A stretch of DNA of 64,000 nt. Origin: Hydra vulgaris. Lineage: Eukaryota > Cnidaria > Hydrozoa > Anthoathecata > Hydridae. The position numbers and the translations under genes are program-made. Position 1 is the first letter of the stretch. The number at the start of each line of letters is the position of its first letter. Below the pieces are notes generated by a model, which was not told the origin of the DNA, searched no databases, and worked only from the letters and a program-made list of their open reading frames with translations. The stretch spans positions 27,714,501 to 27,778,500 of the forward strand of contig NC_088926.1 of NCBI RefSeq assembly GCF_038396675.1. Direction: 5' to 3'. This document shows positions 21,662 to 33,599 of this stretch, piece after piece.

Positions 21662-24392
21662 TAAGGGTCTGTGTCTCGTAAAAAATTTATTTCAATATCA
21701 ATACCAAGACAATTCCATTATAGTCTTGAAATGTTTCAAGACATATCAATACTTTTTCAAAGTGGTCTTGTTACATAAAAATAATTTCAAGAAAATCAAG
21801 ACTTGACAAGACTTTTCAAGACCAAAAATTAAGTCTTGAAATTGTTTTCTAAATTACAAGACTTCAAGTGCATTTTTCTTTTAAAAATTTGGAAAGGAAT
21901 AAGTTTTTTTTCTCAAAATATTTATTTATCATATTTTTTCACAAAAAAATCATAGAACTGTTTTCAGTATGTAAATGTTTAGTTTTAACTTGAACTGATT
22001 AACATTCCATATCACTGATTAATGGTTGATGAAAAGGTACTTGACCAAGGGATGATATTATCTTCATGGAGATGCAGAGCTTTATCAAACTTATCTTTGG
22101 AGATAAGTTTCCATCGACGAATTTCAAAATAGTCAAAATTTTGCTGAATATAAAGAAGTTTATCAACTTTCTCAGGCTGAAGTCTAGTTCTCTTGCATGA
22201 AACAATGCTTCCACATGAAGAAAAAGCCTGTTCGAAAGAAGATGATACTGGAATGCAAAGCCAATGCCTAGCAACAGCTGAAAGAAGTGGAAGCTTCAAA
22301 TCATTTGCTTTCCACCAGTTTAAAATGTTGTTCAGACCATCAACTTTTGTTGGTTTTGGCATGGATTTGTACTCATCCCATTCTATCTGAATTGGAGATT
22401 TGACTTCTTCTTCATTGGTTTTGACCTGATTTACTTGTGCTGAAAATTAAATATAACCTAAATTGATTTTTTTAATCAAACCTTTTTTGCTGTGACAGTT
22501 CAATTAAATTTTTGGAAGCAATTTATTTCTATTTTATATGAGACTTTTTAGATACAAAAAAGTAACTTAGTTAAAAACTTCACTTTTCAGCTTGACAAAA
22601 TCTGTTCCTAAAAAAATGAGCTTCTTTAAAAGTTTTTAAATACCTTGAGCTTGCTTGGTGAGCCATGTTTGATAACTTTTATGTTTGAGGATCAACGTTT
22701 CATACATCTCTTGAAAGCTCTTGCTGATGCACTCCACACCAATGCCAGGATAAAAAGGATTTAGCATAATTCCAAATGCATAAGCCTCCACCTCCATTTA
22801 GGGAACCGTTTGTTGAGTTCACTGCTTAACATTTTACAAATGATTCAGCACCTCTTGACAACAACATAGACTTTCTTTTGACATGTGGATTGAATGTCAT
22901 ATAAAAAAGACATAACTCTGTTGATGGTTGGGTAGTTGTTAGCAGACAAGGCCTCAGATACTTCTGAAAGAGCTCAAAATCTTCTGTTGGGATGACCTCT
23001 GCCAAATTGCCCTCATCTTGTCCTGGATTGTCCCGAATGCTGGAAAGTGTTCGACGCATTTTCATCACACTTTCAATCATCATGGTGACAGAATTCCAAC
23101 GAGTTGCTACTGAGGTAATGATTTGTGTTTCATCATCTAAAAAAGAGAAAAATATATATATTTATTAATTTTAGTTGAAATAATGTATTCATTATACAAT
23201 TTTACCTTCAAACAATATTCCTTAAAAATACTTTAACTTTATTATTGTACACTTCTTTGCCAATGTGTAATATAATATAAAAATTGTGCTCATACCTGAC
23301 AAATGATCAAGGTCATCTTTGTCCATAGCAATTTCTTTTTGAATCCTTTGCTTTGCAAGAGTTGACTTGTGAGATTTTGAGGCAAGTGCAGTACAGCATT
23401 TAACTGCGCTATTCATCTCTGGGCAAGCTGTAACTGCTCCAGAAATTGCAAGATTGAGCAAATGATCAGAGCATGGATGAGATCGATGGATGATGTTGCT
23501 GCGTTGCATTCCATTCTTCATATTGACAGCTGAATCATAGACAACAATAACTTCTAGATTCTCTACATGGGGACTTCCTTTAACAACTGCTCAATTTTTT
23601 TGCAATGGCCTCACCAGTGTGGTGACCTAAAATATTTTTGGTAAACTAAAAGAATCTGTTGGTGTTTTAACAACCTTTCACAACAAAAGCCAAAAAAGCT
23701 TTTGAATATTACACAAAACATCAGAATTTTAAAAATTTTCTAGACAAATTTTAGGTCACAAAAGGAAACCATAGAAAGTTTTACATTTAAAAAAATCATA
23801 ATTTTTGTTCTAAGACAAAGATGTAAAGTAAAAAAGTCTAATATTAGCATAAATTTACCTGTAAAACATGAAGCATTCATAATGAACTTTTGCAGCTTCC
23901 ATGACTTATTGATGAAATGAATGGTCAAAGATTGATAAGAATCATTTGACCTTGATGTCCAGATGTCGGTTGAGACTGCAATTGCACTGCAGTGATATAA
24001 CTCATCTGCAAAAACCTTGTCAACAGCAAATTTTACATTCTCATACAACATGGATGCTTGAATCTACTAAATTTTGTAGGTGTCTTGACAGTGAGCCTGA
24101 GGTCTGCAAACTGGAAGGGGTCCTTTGTACCACGTGTGTTCACAAGATTGAAGGCCAAGTTGTTTCTTGCAAGGAACTTCATTATTTTGAGATCCCATCT
24201 CAGTTGTTTGCTGTCATTAGTTTTATACTTAATAAAAGCACTGTAAAAGTATCAAAAAAAAAGTTGGCTCACTCAGGAAAATATAAGGCAATCCTACAGT
24301 TTAAATTATTTTACAGATAAAGCACTCATCAATCTTTTAATAATCGCTAAATGAGTTTAACAAGACTTTTTATTTTAAGACGCAGACCCTTA
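21662..24392 (-). mobile_element. hAT DNA transposon
   Basis: The ends TAAGGGTCTGTGTCT and AGACGCAGACCCTTA are inverted. They are flanked by TCTAATAG (21654-21661) and TCTAATAA (24393-24400), an 8-bp target duplication with one later mismatch. The interior encodes a hAT transposase on the - strand. Confidence 0.9.
22012..24245 (-). pseudogene. hAT transposase, fragmented
   Basis: Read on the - strand, pieces occur in hAT order. About 24240-24060 gives FLARNNLAFNLV. 24051-23850 gives AVSTDIWTSRSNDSYQSLTI, with the first catalytic Asp. Near 23550-23440 are VYDSAVNMKNGM (second Asp) and HPCSDHLLNLAI. 23083-22826 is the helical insertion region. 22362-22012 is the C-terminal dimerisation block, with SSSFEQAFSSCGSIVSCKRTRL carrying the expected catalytic Glu. 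A frameshift near 24051 and several gaps separate the pieces, some of which could be introns. It probably supplied transposition activity for 21662-24392, but this copy is not intact. Confidence 0.8.
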
Positions 24393-24400
24393 TCTAATAA

Positions 24401-25080
24401 GAATCATACTTTTTTATTATTTTTTCTAAATAGATGAGCTATAAGACAATATATATAAGACAAGACAATACCAAGAAAAAACGAGACAAAAAGCAAAATT
24501 TTGTGACAAGGAGAGGGAGGGGGTTAGTTGAATGTGACAACACAAAAATTATGTTAGTATTACAGTTTAATTACTACGCGTTCCATTGAAGGAGTGTTTT
24601 AGATTGTCCAAATTTTTACTCACTCTTCTAATTTTTATGCGTATTGCCGTATTTTAAATAGTTTTAAGTTCGCAGATACTGCCATCACATTTTTGAAGAC
24701 ATTAAAGCGCAGCGATGCAAAATTATTGAATTAAGAACGTAAAAATTAAGTTTAGAATTTTAAATTCAAGGTTCAAATAAAACATTTTTAAAAAATTATA
24801 ATAAATAACATAATGACATGTAAGTTAATTATCTTTTATATTATTTATTTTTGTGATTCTTATGTTTTTAAACATTAGAGTTTTAGTTCCGTGCAGGTTT
24901 TTTTTTGGATTCAAAAATGACATTTTTGCCCATTAGACTAAAAAAGTAATCTATTGTGAAGACATGTGTGCGCTAGTCAAATATGTTTAAAATGCTAAAA
25001 TAATTGCTCCACGTCTGCGTTTTAATTTATCTAATATTATTGGCATTTATTTTTCAACAGATTTTGAAATATTAATATCA
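24401..25080. other. No recognised gene
   Basis: AT-rich intron sequence with a G-rich patch (GGAGAGGGAGGGGG near 24511). No coding motif or repeat pair is recognised. Confidence 0.5.
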
Positions 25081-25087
25081 GGAAGAG

Positions 25088-27245
25088 ATGCCTAAAACTT
25101 GTAAGAATTCGATTTGCAAAGTGTTTTGCTTAGCCAAGGAATTCAATGAAAATGTTCTTCTTACACAAGCAGATCTTAAGAAACATTATCTTTTTTTCAG
25201 ACTGGTATTAAAAGAGGATGCTAATGGAAAAGATCCTTTTGTGAAAGATATTTCAAATATTGTATTGCAAGATTTGAAAGGTATATGGCAAAAAGCATCT
25301 ATTCCAATAGTATCCAATCGATGAATTTTAAGCTTGATATCAAAAATAAACGAAGAGTATAAGTCTATTAAAAAAATCTTCATTAGTTTCAAGACAATGC
25401 GACAATATTTAGAAAAAAATATGAAATAACTCTGTTTGATATATGTACCTGCAAATGTAAAAACTCTATTGACTGTCATTGCAAAATTAAAGTTTCTATT
25501 AGGGAAAGATATTTTCTTTTCAATTAACAGTTCGGAAAATGATAATTGGTAATGCTGATAAAAAAGTTACCCGACTTCTTCATAAAAATATGAAAATAAA
25601 AACAATACAATCATACAACAAAAATCACAAATTTTTTTATGCAGACAATATAGTTATAAAAAGTAAAAAAATATTTTCAATCATGTAAAATAGAAATTCG
25701 TTAGAAGTGACATCTTTTGTAAACTCAAATGATATATCTGAAGAATTGTTTGCAATTAAAACTTCTGATCCCAACACATCATCAAAATCTTACTATACTT
25801 GCCCTTCTGGAAAAAAATTTAAATTGTGTAATCTAGCATGTGATCGAATTGGCATTTCAGATCGATCTGCTTTATTATTAGTTGATGCTATTCTAAAGGA
25901 TTTGCATATCGTGACAAAAGAAAATAATTGATCGAAGTAAAATAAGAGAACAAAAAAAAAAGATCAGAGTTTCAAAAATGTGCAAGAAAGGATTATTTAG
26001 AAGTTCAAGGGCTATTTTTTGATGGAAAGAAGGATGTAACATTTCAGCAGGATAAAAATGGGTCAAAGTATTACAGAAAATATATTACAGAGGAACATAT
26101 TGTTCTAGTTTCTGAACCTGGATCAAAATATTTGTCATGTAACGCTATCATCAGAAATTGTACTTGGTATTGCATCAAGCATTAACATTTTTAGAGGATC
26201 CAAATAAAAAATTTATATTAAAACAGGTAAATGCTGTTGGATGTGATGGTGCCGTCACAAATACATGATTCAAAAACGGTGTTATAAGTCAATTAGAATT
26301 ATTCCTTTGCCGTCCTGTACAGTGCCTTATTTGCTTACTACACACTAACAAGTTGCCTCTGTGCCATCTAATACAACACTTAGATGGAAAAACAAATAAT
26401 CCTACAGTATTCAAAGATGTTATTGGAAAAATGTTAGAAAATTGTGAGAAACTTTCAGTTTTTTTTTTGAACCTATTAAAGTGGGACTCCGGAAAAGTGA
26501 TGCAAAAGAGTTAAGTACTGATCAGAAATACCTTTTTAACATTTGTAATGGTATTTCAAGAGGTAATATATCAATGTCTTTGTCACTGTGAGGTCCTGGA
26601 AAAATTTCACATTCATATTGGTTAACAACAAGAAGCTAACAGAATTTAAAGGTTATATGTTTCCACATTAGATCCATCATTAGATATGAAAATTTTTAAT
26701 TATGTGGTTAAAGTATACTCTGCTAGCTGGTTTGAGATAAAAATGAAACCAACCAGTTTGTATGAATTCAATCATTTCTTTTGAATGATTAAAAAATCTT
26801 GTTACTTATCTGATGAACTTACGAGTATTGTTGATCCAGTATTACAAAGAAATGTCTATTTCTATCATCCAGAAAATATTTTTTGGCTATGCTAGTGGAT
26901 GAAAGAATGCACATTAGAGAATTAGCTTTAAAGCAAATTATGATATGTAGAGAATCATGATAATCAGAGGACTATTCAACCATTTAAAGTGCCAAATCTA
27001 AATTTTAATGCTGAAGTTTACATAGATATGATTAGTTGGCAATATGTTAATGCTAAACTATCAACTGAGACACATCTCAATTGATAGTTTAAAAAAAATG
27101 ATTTCCTCCATATTTGATACAATTGATATTGAAAAAATACCTTGCCACACTCAAGCAGATAAACAATGTATAAAACTTATGTCAATTATTTCTACATCAG
27201 TTTGTGGAAATAAAGCAAGAGATGGAGTCATTCGAGTTGATATTT
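25088..27245 (+). pseudogene. Decayed gene of an unnamed multicopy animal family
   Basis: Pieces lie in order on the + strand but in different frames. 25088-25324 starts MPKTCKNSICKVFCLAKEFN. 25707-25931 reads TCPSGKKFKLCNLACDRIGISD. About 26225-26480 reads VNAVGCDGAVTNT, CRPVQCLICLLHTNKLPLCH, LIQHLDGKTNNP and MLENCEKL. About 26880-27245 reads LAMLVDERMHIRELALKQIM and IPCHTQADKQCIKLM. I recall similar unnamed proteins as repeated open frames in insects and cnidarians but cannot name a function. No terminal repeats were found. Numerous stops and frameshifts show that it is dead. The HLDG/CDG motifs could belong to an RNase H-like fold, but that is a guess. Confidence 0.55.
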
Positions 27246-27249
27246 TTAC

Positions 27250-27940
27250 CAATTTTTGTTGGTAAAAAATATCAACAACAAAAAAAAAAAAAAAATTAAT
27301 AAGAAATTAATTTAAAAACAAACAATTTTAAGTTTGACTAAAGTTATATTCTTCTGCTGTCAATGCAGAACATTTGATTCTACTCACAATTTTTGTATTA
27401 TTACATCCGATTTTACCCACAATTTCCTAATAAACAACAAAATTAAACAGTAACTTATTTTTTTTTATGTTTTCAAAAATAAAATTAAAAGTATGAAAAG
27501 TAGCAATTACAAAAGTAAAAAAAAAAAGTAAAAGATTGCTGAAAGCAACTAACAAGCATAAATTAGATGATGAATAGATCGATAGATGATCGTGATAGGG
27601 ACCTCAACCGTATTTAAGTTTTAATAAATGTTCTGTTTTTGATTTCAAATTTTCATCAGTATAAATCTTTTTTTACAGCTAATATATTTGCTGTAATTAA
27701 AGCTATATAATAAATATGCCGTTGCTATGAGCAATAGGTGAGCATTGAAGTCCTTAGCAACATAGATTGTGAAAGTAAAAACCATTTTTGATAAATTTTA
27801 CTCATATTTACTGTCTTTTTTTGTTAAAAGTAACGTTTATTTTGTGTTCTATAATAAATTTTACGTTGAGAAGTCACTTTTCTGAGAATTTAAATAGTAC
27901 GAAAACAATATTAAACTAGGAAGAATATGAAAATTAAATA
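27250..27940. other. No recognised gene
   Basis: AT-rich intron sequence with homopolymer runs. A GATGATGAATAGATCGATAGATGATC patch near 27566 is simple-sequence-like. Confidence 0.5.
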
Positions 27941-28088
27941 AATCTATGTTTTTCTAAGATTCAATCCTCTGAAGGAACCTGAAGAAGTCATGAAAAAATT
28001 GACTTTCCTATGCTTAATAATACGCAACAATTCACACCTCAGGCAATTTGAATTTAAACTCTTTTTTTGCTATGAAAATCGCTCCACC

Positions 28089-28093
<5 letters not shown>
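27940..28093. mobile_element. End fragment of a CACCCTAA-ended MITE
   Basis: It ends GCTATGAAAATCGCTCCACC followed by CTAA and then a (TA)n array. This matches the right end of the complete element at 47412-48010. Only about 150 bp seems related, so this is a partial copy. Confidence 0.6.
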
Positions 28094-28174
<81 letters not shown>

Positions 28175-28187
28175 TATATATATATAT
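28092..28187. repeat. (TA)n(CA)n microsatellite
   Basis: About 70 bp of TA, then a short CA run, then TA again. It directly abuts the MITE end at 28093. Confidence 0.95.
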
Positions 28188-28839
28188 TACTTTGACAAGA
28201 GTAAAGAAAAAATCTAAATAGTGACCACCAATTCACAGAGGGACAGAGTGTATCAAAATACCTAAAAATCAATGTCGACATTGCACTTTGAAAATTTGTT
28301 ATAACAATGAAGACATGTTTGTTAGGGGAAATATCTAGTTAAAAAAATATTAATATTAATTTAAGCGTTAATTTATGTGGTTATTTACACGTTAATTTGA
28401 CATGTAGTAGAGTTAAACGATGGCTGCGATCGAAGTTTTATTTTATATGCAGCTAAATTATTAAAATTATCAACAAAATTTGCTAATGTATTTATAAATG
28501 CGTTATTAAAAATACAGAGAGACTTCATAACAAAATTTTGCTTAAAGAAAGAATAGTTAAAAACAATGAGTTACAAATGATTAGAAAAGTTAATTTGCTC
28601 TTTCATTACTGCATTAGAAGCAACATCATCGTCAAAATTAACATCTCCAAATTTACCAAATAGACTTGGTACATTAAACAATACCATTAAGCCTAATAAT
28701 GTTAATTCTGCAATAAATATGAACCACTTAAACAACACTGATAAAGTCGACTCAAATCAATATTCCTTCAAAAATAAACTATGCTTACTTTAATTCTAGA
28801 TCAATGAGCACAAGTTCTGCGCAATCTGCTTTAAAATAG

Positions 28840-29220
28840 CAATTTTGACATTGTTTTCATAACAGAAACTTGGTTGACTAAAAAAATAACAGTTAAAATT
28901 ACAGTTAACAGAATTGTTAAATGACAATAATTTTAAAGTATTTCAATGTGATCCTAACTGTAGTGTGGTGGCGCACTCATATTTGTGCGCAGTAATATCC
29001 ACTAAGAGCAAATTATTCTTGAAATCCCAGAGGAACTGCATCAACCTGTTTTGTTTCCTCCAAGGACCAAAAGATATTAAATGCATGCATTTACAACCCA
29101 CCTGAATTTCAAAAACCAAAGCCTTATGTAAGGTAATTAATAGAATTACATCAACATGTGATTCTAAGTATATTATAGCAGGCAATTTTATTGTCACTCA
29201 TAAATTCTATCTATATTTAA
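28840..29220 (+). pseudogene. LINE endonuclease-domain relic
   Basis: In shifting frames the + strand reads FDIVFITETWL (the ETW catalytic motif of APE-type endonucleases), then VLNDNNFKVFQCDPNCS, ISTKSKLF, and near 29180 IIAGNFI. This is the order found in CR1/L2-like non-LTR retrotransposon endonucleases. It is heavily decayed, and no reverse transcriptase is recognised next to it. Confidence 0.6.
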
Positions 29221-30052
29221 GCTCTAATCTTTTTTTAGAAATGTGTTCTTCGAATGCCCTAAACCTGCTTATATCTGATAACACACAACATAACAACTTT
29301 TTAGATCTAGGTCAATCCCATTTAGTAAAAAAATTAGTAAATCAGTAAAAGCCCAACTAAATATAATTGTTACGAAGTTGATTAAATTGCAATACACACC
29401 TAAATTGGTATATGCTATCCAAACAGAATCATGAAGTTAAATCATTCTTACAAATTATTTGTAATTATTTGAACTTATCTAGTTTGTTACATGCTCCAGT
29501 GCTTTGCAATAGAAAAAAGCCATATCCATCCTTTAGCCATTTGGAAATTAGCCTCCAATAAACGTACTTTCTATAGAAAATACAAAAGAACCAGTAATGC
29601 ATATATTATTATATTCATGTCAAATAAAAGATTTGTTCTTGTTTATACAAGACAAAAATAAATATTGTATTCTCTGAGAGAAAGATTTAATTGATAAAGC
29701 CATTATTGCCAGTTTTTATTCTTTTGTTAAAACAAAATCCAGTAATGAATCTTTTGGTACAATTCTGAAATCGGTTACACTATCATCGAATTGTTATTTT
29801 ATTTTTTGTTTTACAAAAATTTAAAATTAACCAAATCAAAATTTATATTATATTGAAGTCATAAGAATAGCTCTAACATTTAGTTTTTCAACATAACTGA
29901 TAATTGCCATTAGGCATAAAACCTAAAATTCAGTTATAAAAGTATTTATCTTTTTCATTTTTAATTACATTTGTAAAAATTTGCGTATAATAAAAGCAAG
30001 TATTATATGTGAACCACTTAAATTAAAATTGCAGTTTATTTTTTTATAATAG

Positions 30053-30144
30053 TGGTGTATCTGACCGAAACTGCCCATCTTGTAAAGTATTTTGGACAAA
30101 TCAAGTTATTAATATTCCAAGAGGAGATAATTTAAACAAAGAAG
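30053..30144 (+). CDS. NSMCE1: NSMCE1 exon e, last zinc ligands
   Basis: 92 nt between TTATAATAG and GTATGT. It encodes GVSDRNCPSCKVFW, with the final CxxC pair (human RCPHCNDYW), then TNQVINIPRGDNLNKE. The first base completes a codon from exon d and the last base starts one finished in exon f. The C4HC3 set (CPLC, CESC, HKYC, CPSC) is therefore complete across exons c-e. Confidence 0.93.
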
Positions 30145-30162
30145 GTATGTTTGGTATACTTT

Positions 30163-30256
30163 ATAACCAATTAGTTTTTTTTTCAAAGCTTTTGAAAACT
30201 AATGCATATATATTTATAACCAATTAGTTTTTTTTTCAAAGCTTTTGAAAACTAAA

Positions 30257-30262
<6 letters not shown>
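30163..30262. repeat. Tandem 49-bp duplication
   Basis: Two nearly identical copies of a unit containing TATAACCAATTAGTTTTTTT and AAAGCTTTTGAAAACTAA, followed by a (TA)n array. Confidence 0.9.

Positions 30263-30342
<80 letters not shown>
30258..30342. repeat. (TA)n microsatellite
   Basis: About 85 bp of TA repeat in the intron between NSMCE1 exons e and f. Confidence 0.95.
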
Positions 30343-30344
<2 letters not shown>

Positions 30345-30487
30345 TACTGGTTTGCAATATCATGCCTTAATTTTATAATCAATAAAAATCTAAGAATTCA
30401 AATACATTGGAATTTATTATTTAGTACTTTTTACTTTGTAACTAATCACAAATTTGTATTTTTTTACTTATAAACCTTGTCCAAAAC

Positions 30488-30775
30488 ATGAAATACCTAT
30501 TGAAATGTTATGCTAATGTTTCGAATTTAGATATTGCTTCATCTTTGTTAAAAAAATTAGTTCAAACCAATAGTGAATATACTTTTTCACTAGTGAATAT
30601 GCTAGTGAATATAGGACGACCAAAAGTAAATACACTTTTTGATATTATTAAAAAGAACAATTTTAATAGAAATAATACAAAGTCAGTATATAGTCAGTGG
30701 ATGTATGTACTGAAGCCCTTAAATAGAAATATAACTCCAGCCATAGACCCAACTCTAGCCCTTTGCCCTGGTTGA
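30488..30775 (+). other. Unassigned 95-residue open frame in NSMCE1 intron
   Basis: The frame starts MKYLLKCYANVSNLDIASSL and is less simple in composition than most local frames. I recognise no family, and it lies within an intron on the same strand. It could be a transposon fragment or chance. Confidence 0.15.
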
Positions 30776-30866
30776 TAGTGCATGTAAAATTGTACATTGA
30801 GTACAAAGAGAACAGTATAATGTGATATGATATTTGTATTTATTAATTTTTTTAAATGTATTTTAG

Positions 30867-30907
30867 CATTAATGAGTTCAGTGGAAAAGAAAAAGCGCAA
30901 GAAATAG
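30867..30907 (+). CDS. NSMCE1: NSMCE1 terminal exon f
   Basis: It follows TATTTTAG and encodes (A)LMSSVEKKKRKK, then TAG at 30905-30907. The first two bases complete a codon from exon e. The short basic tail parallels the Lys/Arg-rich C-terminus of other NSE1 proteins and could act as a nuclear localisation signal. Confidence 0.8.
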
Positions 30908-31153
30908 ACTAATGATCAAACGTTCATATCAAGATCATTTTCTGGAACTTTTTCTGACAAGATATCTGACGTTCTTAAACAAACATTTTTCTTACTAATA
31001 TATGTTCATAACATACAATTTTTAGAAATTGTGTATTATAGTTAAATATTTATATATTTCATTTACAAAAAGATTTTTTATTATATTACCGTTGTAGTTT
31101 TACTTTTTTATTTATTTTTTTAATTTTTTACATGCATTTAGGTATACTTATCA

Positions 31154-31176
31154 ACTGAAGCATTATATATATATAT

Positions 31177-31255
<79 letters not shown>

Positions 31256-31276
31256 CACACACACACGCACACATAG
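31154..31276. repeat. (TA)n(CA)n microsatellite
   Basis: A short TA run is followed by about 100 bp of CA repeats with a few interruptions (ATGCAC, CGCAC), between NSMCE1 and PNKP. Confidence 0.95.
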
Positions 31277-31386
31277 AAATACACATAATACTTATACATA
31301 CATTTATGTGTGTATCTGCTATAGCGTATATAGATATTCATTTGTCAACTTATTTTTCTGACTTGAATCATATGGTTTTTTACTAT

Positions 31387-31441
31387 GAACCTCAGACCTC
31401 TCGGTTCTGAGGCAGAATTCTAAGCAATGTGCCATGGCTGC
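31387..31441 (-). repeat. tRNA-derived relic
   Basis: Read on the - strand: CATGGCACATTGCTTAGAAT, then TCTGCCTCAGAACCGAGAGG, then TCTGAGGTTCATAGT. The A-box-like start, the CTGCCTC...ACCGAGAGGT anticodon/variable-arm layout and the GGTTCATA box-B-like block resemble a degenerate tRNA or tRNA-SINE head. No clean cloverleaf could be drawn by eye. Confidence 0.35.
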
Positions 31442-31617
31442 TTGTTTTGACCCTGAGTTTTAAGAAAAAAAACTGAACAAATCAAATACATAATATATGT
31501 ATCTTTATAAAGTGCATACTCTTTTCCCAAACACTCACTTGACGTATATACTTAAATGCTTCCTCTCCTCCCCTCCCACAGTTTTTGTTAATTTCAAAAA
31601 GTTAGCATTAATATGAT

Positions 31618-31850
<233 letters not shown>

Positions 31851-31951
31851 ATGGCATTCTTTAGATATTTAAATTAAATAATAACAACATTGGAATTAGT
31901 ATTTTGCTTAAAAGTTGTTTAAGACAAAAAACTTCGCAATATTTTTTGATT

Positions 31952-32516
31952 ATGAAGCGATCTTTAAAAAGTTCGTCTAATTCTGAAAGCAAAACAAAGC
32001 AACAAAAATTATCTTCTTCCAAGTTTGATTTGAAATGGAAAAACCATGGTGATCCAATTAAAGATTTGTATCCTTTGATATATTTAGATGGTCCGAGTGT
32101 AAGTTCTTCTACAAAAATAGCATCTTTTGATCTAGATGACACATTAATTACTACCAAAAGTGGAAAAAATTTTCCTACTTCAGCGTCAGATTGGAAGTTT
32201 CTTAGTTCTAAAGTTGTTGCAAAACTGAAATCACTTTATAATGAAGGCTATAAGTTAGTTATTTTTACAAATCAAGCTGGAATCGAGAAAAAAAAATTAA
32301 AACTACAAGATATTCAGACAAAGATTATGGACATCATTAATGAATTAGGAATACCAATGCAAGTTTTTATCTCAACTGGTGAAAATATTTATCGAAAACC
32401 GTATATAAATGCATGGAATTTTTGTGTACTTCAGTGCAATGGAACCTCTGTTGCTAATCTTAATGAAAGTTTTTATGTTGGTGATGCTGCTGGAAGACCA
32501 AAGGGCTGGGCAGTGG
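31952..32516 (+). CDS. PNKP: PNKP exon 1: phosphatase domain
   Basis: PNKP restores ligatable DNA ends in the nucleus by removing 3'-phosphates and phosphorylating 5'-OH, for single- and double-strand break repair. The start MKRSLKSSSN at 31952 is chosen because a Lys/Ser-rich linker follows and leads straight into the conserved core; an in-frame ATG at 31904 is possible. HAD motif I is FDLDDTLIT with D60 and D62 (most PNKPs have DLDGTL). Motif II is FTNQAGI (about 105-111). YRKP is at 147-150. The exon ends in GRPKGWAV plus one base of a Gly codon at GTAATT. The three exons total 1224 nt (407 residues). The roughly 110-residue N-terminal FHA domain of vertebrate PNKP is not encoded in the 1 kb upstream. 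Confidence 0.9.
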
Positions 32517-32938
32517 GTAATTTTAGTTTAATGTATTTATGATTATATATTTTTTGGCTTATCACTTTTATTTCTACATATTTAATATTTATATAATTAT
32601 TTTTTCTTATCTATATTGTGTGATGTTTTTAGCATCATTATTGCGTATCGCCTATGGGATTTTTATCTAATGTAGTTCACCTTAATGTTTTTTTGTGTGT
32701 GTCTTATCAATAATACAAAAGATATTAATTTCAAACATTTGACTAAGTAAAACCTTATCAAATATTATATTTATATATTATTGTTATATATTTTTATATT
32801 ATTTTAAATTATATCATATACATCTATTATATATACTATTATATTATTATTATTATATTATCATCAGTGATGATAATCCATTTGCTATAAATCTTAGTGT
32901 ATTGATAATTTTTTTTTAAAGCTGAAGTTAATATTTAG

Positions 32939-33123
32939 GACGAAAAAAAGATTTTTCATGTAGTGATCGAAAATTTGCTAAAAATATTGGCATTCAGTTT
33001 TATACTCCTGAAGAGTTCTTTGATGGAGCAGCACCTTACGTAAAATTTGATTGGGGATCAATTGATCCAGTTAAAGCCTTAAGTGATCATTCTGAAGGTT
33101 CTTTTGAAAATATTTGTTCAAAT
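32939..33123 (+). CDS. PNKP: PNKP exon 2: end of phosphatase domain
   Basis: The exon follows ATATTTAG and ends at AAT|GTAAGA. It encodes GRKKDFSCSDRKFAKNIGIQ, with acidic residues D193 and D198 of HAD motif IV, then FYTPEEFF and a linker to the kinase domain. The split Gly codon at the junction restores the conserved GRKKDFS. The preceding intron is only 422 bp. Confidence 0.93.
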
Positions 33124-33599
33124 GTAAGAATTTTAAAAAAATTGTTATTTTTTATTCTCTATATAATCTTTATATAACATATTTTTATTATTTACTTTTT
33201 CATTAATATTATTATTGTTGTTATAATTATTATTATTGTTACTTATTTTTAAGTTTTTTTACTTTATGAAAAGTCAATAGTATTACATATAAACTTTTAA
33301 TGTTTGTTCCAACTATATATGTAACAGTATTGCAGGTTATCAAATTTATTATTAACATAATGTTAATTATATTATTAAACAATAAAATGTTCACTTTAAA
33401 TGTTCAAAAAAAAAGTTTACAAAAAAGAGCAACAAGTATGCTAATGCAAATGAGTATACAAACCAGACAAATCGAAGTAACTGGTCTTATAAGAGGTTAT
33501 GTTATATTTGTAGTATGACACAACATTTACCAAGTTGAACCTAGTAAATTCATTTTATTTAAAGGCCAGACATTTCTAGGCTTGGGATTTTTTCAAATC

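Noticed and set aside
23946-24320. + strand frame of 124 residues
   Set aside because: It overlaps the hAT transposase N-terminal region on the - strand and has no motif of its own.
25088-27245. Reading it as an active host gene with many introns
   Set aside because: Breaks between blocks lack consistent GT/AG sites and several stops fall inside conserved blocks, so decay is the better explanation.
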